A DNA stretch of 47,558 nucleotides from an uncultured Verrucomicrobiota bacterium. GTDB taxonomy: Bacteria; Verrucomicrobiota; Verrucomicrobiia; Limisphaerales; CAIMTB01. Position numbers and translations under genes: made by a program. Of the stretch, positions 18,127-25,100 are shown one piece after another (position 1 is the stretch's first letter; each line of letters opens with the position of its first letter). The notes below the pieces were generated by a model. That model was not told the DNA's origin. It did not search any database and saw only the letters and a program-made list of their open reading frames with translations. The stretch is from positions 1 to 47,558 of the forward strand of contig CAIMTB010000471.1 of assembly GCA_903844265.1 (NCBI GenBank). Direction: 5' to 3'.

Positions 18127-18855
18127 ATGATACTCGAGGAACTCAAGCAGCAGGTCTACCAGGCCAACATGGACCTCGTCCGCGAGGGGTTGGTGGTGCA
18201 GACCTTTGGAAATGTGAGTGGGATCGACCGTGAGAGCGGTTGGGTGGTGATCAAGCCATCGGGCGTTCCCTACTCGGAGATGCGTCCCGAGCACATGGTG
18301 ACCGTGGTCCTGGCTTCGGGGCAGGTGGTCGATTCCACGCTACGGCCGAGCTCCGATACCGCCACGCACCTCGAGTTGTACCGCGCCTTCCGGTCGATCG
18401 GCGGGGTCGCCCATACCCACAGCCTCCACGCCACCGCATGGTCGCAGGCGGGGTCCGAGATCCCGGTGCTGGGGACGACGCACGCGGATTATTTCGATGG
18501 CCCGGTGCCCTGCACGCGGGCGATGACGCCGGAGGAGATCCGGCACGACTACGAGGCGAACACCGGGCGGGTGGTCGTCGAGCGCCTGCGTGGGATCGAT
18601 CCACTGGCCCGGCCGGCGATGCTGGTGTCGGGGCATGGCCCATTCACCTGGGGCAGGAGCGCGGCGGAGGCGGTCTCGGTGGCGGTGGTGCTGGAGTTCC
18701 TGGCGCGGTTGGCGGCGGAGACCGTCCGCTTGAATCCCCACGTCCGGCCACTGGCCCCGGAGCTGCACGAAAAGCACTTCTCGCGAAAACACGGGGCGAC
18801 GGCGTACTATGGCCAGCGGCAACCCCGCTCCACCACGTCGCGCAGCCATTCCTAG
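18127..18855 (+). CDS. araD: L-ribulose-5-phosphate 4-epimerase
   Basis: A zinc-dependent class II aldolase-fold enzyme that converts L-ribulose 5-phosphate to D-xylulose 5-phosphate, feeding the pentose phosphate pathway. The length, 242 residues, is close to the usual 231. Visible family features are Phe-Gly-Asn-Val-Ser-Gly near residue 27, Lys-Pro-Ser-Gly-Val near 43, Ser-Ser-Asp-Thr near 75, the metal site Ala-His-Thr-His-Ser near 95, Thr-His-Ala-Asp-Tyr-Phe near 120, and Ser-Gly-His-Gly-Pro-Phe near 170. The C-terminal Lys-His-Phe-x-Arg-Lys-His-Gly-Ala-x-Ala-Tyr-Tyr-Gly is the epimerase signature, which separates it from fuculose aldolase. The last few residues form a short Ser/Thr/Arg extension. 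Confidence 0.95.
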   Translation: MILEELKQQVYQANMDLVREGLVVQTFGNVSGIDRESGWVVIKPSGVPYSEMRPEHMVTVVLASGQVVDSTLRPSSDTATHLELYRAFRSIGGVAHTHSLHATAWSQAGSEIPVLGTTHADYFDGPVPCTRAMTPEEIRHDYEANTGRVVVERLRGIDPLARPAMLVSGHGPFTWGRSAAEAVSVAVVLEFLARLAAETVRLNPHVRPLAPELHEKHFSRKHGATAYYGQRQPRSTTSRSHS

Positions 18856-18908
18856 AATCGTCACGTCTGGACAGACCCCTTCGATCCATTGCTCGACCGC
18901 ATCCAATC

Positions 18909-20066
18909 ATGAACTCCAAGACCCTCCCCCATGTCCTGCTCGTCTTCGCCGCCGGCGCGGCTCTCGCGCTTACCGGAGGTTGCGCGGGGAAGAAGTACAC
19001 CTCCTCGAGCCTTCCGAGCGAGCCGTTCGGAACCACCCCTGACGGCGTCAAGGTGGAGGTGTTCACCCTCCGCAACGTGACGGGCATGGAGGCGAAGATA
19101 TCGAACTACGGCGGCATCGTCGTCTCGATCAAGGTCCCGGACCGCAACGGCAAGATGGGGGACGTGGTGCTCGGCTATGACCGGCTCTCGGGATATCTCC
19201 AGGAGACGCCCTATTTCGGCTGCCTTGTCGGGCGTTACGGGAACCGCATCGCCCGCGGTAAGTTTTCGCTCGACGGAGCCACTTACAACCTGGTCACCAA
19301 CAACTATCCCAACGCCCTCCACGGCGGGACCAAGGGCTTCGACAAGGTCGTCTGGACGCCGAAGGCCTACATGGCCAAGGACGGTCCGACGCTGGAACTT
19401 ACCTATGTCAGCAAGGACGGCGAGGAGGGATACCCGGGCAACCTGAGCGTCAAGGCGGTCTACACCCTGACCAGGGACAACGGCCTGCACCTGGAATATA
19501 CCGCGACGACGGACAAGGCGACCGTCTTGAATCTCACGCAGCATTCCTATTTCAACCTTGCCGGCAGGGGAGACATTCTCGGGCATCTCGTGGAGCTGCC
19601 TGCCGACCGGTTCACCCCGGTCGACAGCACGCTGATCCCGACCGGGGAACTCAAGCCGGTGGCCGGGACGCCGTTTGATTTCATGAAGCCCACGGCCATC
19701 GGCGCGCGGATCGGCCAGGACGACGAGCAGTTGAAGTTTGGTGGCGGGTACGATCACAACTGGGTCTTCAACAAGAAGACGGGGCACCTGAGCCTGCTGG
19801 CCCGGGTCACCGAGCCCACCAGCGGCCGCGTGCTGGAGGTCCTTTCGACCGAACCCGGCCTGCAGTTCTACACGGGCAATTTCCTGGACGGGAAGATCAC
19901 GGGCAAGAGGGGTTGGAACTACAAGTTCCGCAACGCGTTCTGCATGGAGCCCCAGCATTTCCCGGATTCACCGAACCACCCGGCCTTCCCAACGGTCGTT
20001 CTCCGGCCGGGCCAGACCTACAGGAACACCATCATCTACCGGTTTTCCACGAAGAGTGAGAGGTGA
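18909..20066 (+). CDS. galM: Aldose 1-epimerase (mutarotase), exported
   Basis: A 385-residue mutarotase that interconverts alpha and beta anomers of aldoses. The catalytic set is present: His138 in Asn-Ala-Leu-His-Gly-Gly, the general acid His212 in Gln-His-Ser-Tyr-Phe-Asn-Leu, Asp282 in Tyr-Asp-His-Asn-Trp, and the general base Glu315 in Ser-Thr-Glu-Pro-Gly. An N-terminal signal sequence ends Leu-Thr-Gly-Gly-Cys25; this is an imperfect lipobox (Thr at -3), so it may be a lipoprotein or simply secreted. Periplasmic mutarotases often feed a sugar symporter, and such a gene follows. ATG 18909 is chosen because upstream sequence overlaps araD in another frame and is low-complexity. The ligand is probably the pentose handled by the neighbouring enzymes, but galactose or glucose cannot be excluded. 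Confidence 0.93.
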   Translation: MNSKTLPHVLLVFAAGAALALTGGCAGKKYTSSSLPSEPFGTTPDGVKVEVFTLRNVTGMEAKISNYGGIVVSIKVPDRNGKMGDVVLGYDRLSGYLQETPYFGCLVGRYGNRIARGKFSLDGATYNLVTNNYPNALHGGTKGFDKVVWTPKAYMAKDGPTLELTYVSKDGEEGYPGNLSVKAVYTLTRDNGLHLEYTATTDKATVLNLTQHSYFNLAGRGDILGHLVELPADRFTPVDSTLIPTGELKPVAGTPFDFMKPTAIGARIGQDDEQLKFGGGYDHNWVFNKKTGHLSLLARVTEPTSGRVLEVLSTEPGLQFYTGNFLDGKITGKRGWNYKFRNAFCMEPQHFPDSPNHPAFPTVVLRPGQTYRNTIIYRFSTKSER

Positions 20067-20230
20067 GACGGAGTTCAGGGGGCAAGGACCAAGGTCTGGC
20101 AGACCGTCGAGGAGGCGTAGGAGTCGACGTAGGGAGACTCAAACTTGATCCAAAAGCCGATGGATGGGGCCTCCGCACGTCGGTCGCTACTCGGAAGACG
20201 TGGCTGTGATGGATGGCAATGAGGGTAACC

Positions 20231-22057
20231 ATGAACAATGTTGCATATCTGATGGCGGCGGCTGGGGCGGGCGGTTCGCTGCTTACGGGCCTGGACTGGT
20301 TGGCGATCGTGGTCTATTTCGCGATCCTGTCAGGGGTGGCGTGGTGGGTGGTCAGCCGCAGCAAGGACACGGCGGCGGACTATTTCCTGGCCGGGCGCAA
20401 CCTGGGTTGGTGGGTGATAGGCGCCTCGATATTCGCGTCGAACATCGGATCGGAACACATCGTGGGGCTTGCAGGATCGGGGGCGAAGGACGGCGTGGCG
20501 ATGGCGCACTACGAATTGCATGCGTGGTGCCTGCTGGTGCTGGCCTGGGTGTTTGTTCCCTTCTATGCGCGGTCCCTGGTCTTCACCATGCCCGAGTTCC
20601 TCGAGCGCCGTTTCTGCACCAAATCCCGGTATGTCCTGTCGATCGTCTCGCTGCTGACCTTTGTGGTTTCCAAGATTGCCGTGGGGATATTTGCGGGCGG
20701 CGTGGTGTTCGGCACTCTCCTGCCGGAGATGAAGCTGACCTTTGGCACGGTGACCATCGACAGCTTCTGGATCGGCTCGGTGCTGGTGATCGTGATGACG
20801 GGACTCTACACCATGATCGGCGGGATGCGCGCCGTGGCCTATAACGACGCGGTCCAGGTCGTGATACTGATCGTAGGGTCGGCGTTGCTGACCATCTACG
20901 GCCTCGTGGAGCTTGGCGGGTGGGGTGAATTGCGGCGGATCTGCGGGTCGGAGATGTTCAACCTCTGGAAGCCTCTGATCCCGGCCGGGATGGAGGGGAC
21001 GTGGGCGCCGGTGAAGGAGGCGAAGCGGATCGGGTGGTATTTCAACACCGAATACCCGTGGCTCGGCATGGCGATCTGCGCCCCGGTCATTGGTTTGTGG
21101 TACTGGTGCACGGACCAATACATCGTCCAACGTGCGCTCGGCGCTCCCAATGAGACGGTGGCCCGTCAGGGGAGCATCTTCGCGGCGTTCCTGAAGCTGT
21201 TCCCGGTCTATCTCTTCATCATTCCCGGTCTGATCTGCTTCGCCCTGGCGAAGAGCGGAAAGAACCCGGCGCTGGCCGCGATCCTGACCGGACCTGGCGC
21301 CGCACCGAACGCCTCGCAGGGCGCATTTCCGCTGATGGTGGAGCACCTTCTCCCGCCGGGGCTGCGCGGCATCGTGGTGGCGGGCCTTCTGTCCGCCCTC
21401 ATGGGTTCGCTTGCCGGCGTGTTCAATGCCTGTTCCACCCTGTTCACGGTGGATATCTACGAGAAGCTCCGGCCCAAGGCGACGCAGTCGGAGCTCGTCC
21501 GCATGGGACGTCTGGCGACCGCGGTGATGGTGGTGATCTCGCTTCTGTGGATCCCGGTGGTGAAGGGAGCCGACGGGCTTTATGGCTATCTGCAGGCGGT
21601 GCAGGGCTATCTGGCGCCGCCCATCTTCGTGGTGTTCTTCTTTGGTGTCTTCTGGAAGCGGCTGAATGCCGAGGGCTGCCTCTGGGCCATGATCATCGGT
21701 TTCATCCTGGGCGTGTTCCGGATGCTGGTGGACACCCCGGTCACCCTGGGAATGTTTGGAATCGATGCCGCCGGGGGCAACAAGGGGTATCCCTACGGGT
21801 CGTTTCTCTGGATCGTGAACAACATCAATTTCCAGTATTTCAGCATTCTCATCACGATCGTCTCGGCCATCGTGATGGTGATTGTGAGTTACATGACCCC
21901 GGCGCCTGACTACGAGCGGATCAAGGGACTCACCTATGGGACTGCGACGGCGGAGGACACAGCCACGACCCGGGCCAGTTGGAATGCCAAGGAAGTCGTC
22001 TTCTCGTGCGTGGTGATGGCGTTCATCATCGGGGCGTACGTGTACTTCCGAGGGTGA
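20231..22057 (+). CDS. SGLT-type sodium/sugar symporter (SSS family)
   Basis: A 608-residue inner-membrane sodium:solute symporter with many hydrophobic helices. The core resembles vSGLT: Ser-Asn-Ile-Gly-Ser-Glu-His-Ile-Val-Gly-Leu-Ala-Gly-Ser-Gly near residue 76, Met-Pro-Glu-Phe-Leu-Glu-Arg-Arg-Phe near 121, and Thr-Asp-Gln-Tyr-Ile-Val-Gln-Arg-Ala-Leu near 296. These place it in the sugar branch (glucose, galactose, myo-inositol, arabinose) rather than among proline or panthothenate carriers. ATG 20231 is preceded by GAGGG at about 5 bases. It is the last gene of the araB-araD-galM block, after a 164-base gap in which I see no gene or strong terminator. Arabinose uptake is the likely role by context. 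It converges with the long minus-strand gene, which ends 51 bases away. Confidence 0.94.
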   Translation: MNNVAYLMAAAGAGGSLLTGLDWLAIVVYFAILSGVAWWVVSRSKDTAADYFLAGRNLGWWVIGASIFASNIGSEHIVGLAGSGAKDGVAMAHYELHAWCLLVLAWVFVPFYARSLVFTMPEFLERRFCTKSRYVLSIVSLLTFVVSKIAVGIFAGGVVFGTLLPEMKLTFGTVTIDSFWIGSVLVIVMTGLYTMIGGMRAVAYNDAVQVVILIVGSALLTIYGLVELGGWGELRRICGSEMFNLWKPLIPAGMEGTWAPVKEAKRIGWYFNTEYPWLGMAICAPVIGLWYWCTDQYIVQRALGAPNETVARQGSIFAAFLKLFPVYLFIIPGLICFALAKSGKNPALAAILTGPGAAPNASQGAFPLMVEHLLPPGLRGIVVAGLLSALMGSLAGVFNACSTLFTVDIYEKLRPKATQSELVRMGRLATAVMVVISLLWIPVVKGADGLYGYLQAVQGYLAPPIFVVFFFGVFWKRLNAEGCLWAMIIGFILGVFRMLVDTPVTLGMFGIDAAGGNKGYPYGSFLWIVNNINFQYFSILITIVSAIVMVIVSYMTPAPDYERIKGLTYGTATAEDTATTRASWNAKEVVFSCVVMAFIIGAYVYFRG

Positions 22058-22108
22058 CCGAGCGAGTGGCCTTGCGACGGCCGGGGCGTGCCGCGGGCCT
22101 TCCTTTCG

Positions 22109-25100
22109 TCAACGAACGCTGATCGCCCGGAAATACTCACCGGCCAGCGACGAGGTGGCCGGCACCGGGACGGAGAAGGTCGCCGCCGGGGCGGTGTTGG
22201 TTGCGAAGGGGACCCAGTTGACGAGGTCCTCCGAGAGTTGGAGTACGTAACTCTGGCCGGGTTCGGTGGACAACGAGAGTTTGAGTTGGCCGGGTCCGGT
22301 GACCGAGATTCCGGTGAACCTGATGGGCTTGGAGACGGAATAGCCGTGGAGTCTGGCGAGATAGGGAGCCGACAGCCCGTTGAAATGGGTGAAATCCCCG
22401 CCGATGATCAAGGCGCCGTCGGGTTGTGAAGCGATGGCATTGACATGGCCATCGCTGCCGGAACCGGAGCTGAAGGTCGGGTCATGGGTACCGTTGGCAT
22501 TCAGGCGTACGACGCCGCCGTGAGACTCACCGTTGTAGCTGGTGAACGCGCCGCCGATGACGATGCGGTCATCGCTTTGGACGTGGAAGGCATAGGGATA
22601 ACCGCTCAGGCCTGTGCCCTGGCTGTTGAATGTCACATCCACCTGGCCGGTGGCGCCCAACCGTCCGAGATAGGGGAGGGCCACGCCCGAGATGGCCTTG
22701 AACAAACCCCCGATGAGGATCCGGCCGTCGGATTGGGAGGCGACGCACAGGACCGTGTTGTTGGGGCCTTCGCCGGGGTCGAAGGTGGGGTCGATCGAGC
22801 CGTCTGGAAGAAGTCGGGCGACTCGGTTTCGCGGGATGTTGTTCACCTTCGTGAAATCCCCGCCAATGAGGATCCTGCCATCTCCCAGGACTTCGATTGC
22901 TCTTACCGTGGCGTTGGGCGCGGAGGCGAATCCGGTGTCGAGACTGGCGTCCTCGAAGACGCGGACGAGGAAACCGGGGCTGGTACCGTTGAACTGGGAG
23001 AAGTTTCCTCCGACGAGGGTCTTCCCGTTGGGAACGACGACGAGCGCGAGCACGTCACCGTTCGGCCCGAGGAGGGGGTCGAAGGCAGTGTCCAACGTCC
23101 CGTCGGGGGCGAGGCGGGCGAGGCGTCTGCGGGTGATGTCATTGACCGTTGTGAAGCGTCCGCCGATGAGGGTATGGCCATCGGGTTGCACCGCCACGGC
23201 GCTGGCGAAGTCGTTGAGCCATGAAGCTCCCGTGAAGGTGGGGTCGAGGGTTCCGTCGGCGGCGAATCGCGCGATCCGGGTATGTCCCACCTCGTTGGCG
23301 GCGAGGAAATTCCCTGCGGCGACGAACCGGCCGTCGGGTTGGGCGGCGAGAGCGAGGCAGACTCCGTCGAGCGCAGCGGGGAACTCGGTGTCCAGCGTGC
23401 CGTTGCCGTAGAACCGGTCGTCATTGAGGATGACCAATGGGGCGGTCCTCCTGGGGCCGAGGGTGGCTCCACCGGTTGGATTGGACAGCGTGAGGAGGAC
23501 GGTTTCGTCGTCCTCCACCGTCGTGTCGGGGCGGATCGTGATGGTGACGGTCTTCCTCGTTTCGGCGGTGCCGAACGTGAGGTGTTGCGAGACGGCGGCG
23601 TAGTCTCCGGCCGTCGCGGTGCCATTGCTTGTGGCGAAGTCGACGGAGACCGGGCTGTCGGTATTGCCCGTGCGGCGCACCTCGATCGTGACGACGGGGT
23701 CAGACTCACTGGCGGAATAGGATGCGGCGGAGAATTCGATGGAACCACCACTGGCGTTGTCACTGCCCAGAAGTCGGATGAGATAGCTCCGGGCAAGTCC
23801 ATTGAATTGCGTGAACTCACCGGCGACCAGGAGGTTGCCATCGGACTGGACGGCGAGCGAGCGCACGGAACCGTTGAAGCCCGCCCCGGTGTCGAAGCTG
23901 GCATCGACGGAGCCGTCCATTCGCAGGCGGACAATCCGGCCGCAAGGCTGGCCGAGGACCTGGGTGAAGTTGCCGCCCGCGAGCACGAGATTCTCCCGCT
24001 GCGCGACGACGGAATAGACCGGTCCGTCGAACCTCGCGTCGAACGAGGTATCGAGGTGGCCCATTGGATCCAGCCGCGCGAGGCCGACGGTAGGCTTCCC
24101 GTCGACCGTGGTGAATGATCCGGCGACGAGTATCTGCCCGTCGGCCTGCACGGCGATGGAGTGGACAGATCCGTCAAAGCCCAGTCCCGGGTTGAAATCG
24201 CGGTCGAGAATTCCACTGGCTTCCAGTCGTGCGATCCGGCGCCGGGGAAGGCCGTCGACCTGGGTGAAATCCCCGCCTACCAGGATACGGCCATCCTCCT
24301 GGCGGAGGAGTGTGCGGACCGAACCTCCTGAGAACTTCGTCTTGAAAGTGGGATCCAAGGTTCCGTCGGAATAGAGGCGGGCGAGGCTGCTTTGGCTGGT
24401 GGATCCATAGACCGTGAACACCCCGCCGGCGAGAATGTCTCCGGAGGGGAGGACGAGGAGGGTAAGCAGGGATCCGTTCGGTCCGGCGCCGGGATTGAAG
24501 CCGAGGTCCAGGGAACCGTCGATGTTGAGGCGGGCGACGCGGTTTCTAGGGAGGCCGTTGACGAGTGAGAACTGGCCGCCCACGATCAATTTCCCGTCCG
24601 GCTGGATCGCCAGGGCGTGGGTCGTATCATCGAACCAGGTTCCCGGAGAGAAGCTGGTGTCGAGCCCTCCGTCGGGCTGAAAACGGGCGAGGAAGAGACG
24701 GGAGCGGCCATCGACTTCGGTAAAGGATCCTCCCGCGAGGAAGCGGCCATCAGGGAGCGGAAGCAGTGACTCGGCGATGCTGCCAATCCTTCCCGCGAAG
24801 GTGGCGTCGGCACTCCCTGCGGTTGCCGAGACATCATCATTGAGCACGGTCAGGGTCGCGTTGGCATAGGTTCCGAGCCGGCCTCCTCCCGTCGGGTTGG
24901 AAAGGGTCAGGCTGATGGTTTCGTCGTCTTCCACCGTGGAGTCCGCTCGAATGGGAATCTGGAAAGTCCTGCGTGTTTCTCCGGGAGCAAAACTCAGTTT
25001 TCCGGACTGGGCGGTGTAATCCCCGGCGTTCGCGGTTCCGTTGCTGGTGGCGTAATCCACGGTGACTGCCGTGGTGGCGAAGCCGTTGCGGCGCACTTCG

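Noticed and set aside
18240-18908. N-terminal extension of the mutarotase frame over araD
   Set aside because: It is an alternate frame of araD. The signal sequence at 18909 marks the real start.
22445-23224. Plus-strand frames across the delta-60 gene
   Set aside because: They repeat Glu/Gly/Val-rich patterns that simply reflect the repeats coded on the other strand.
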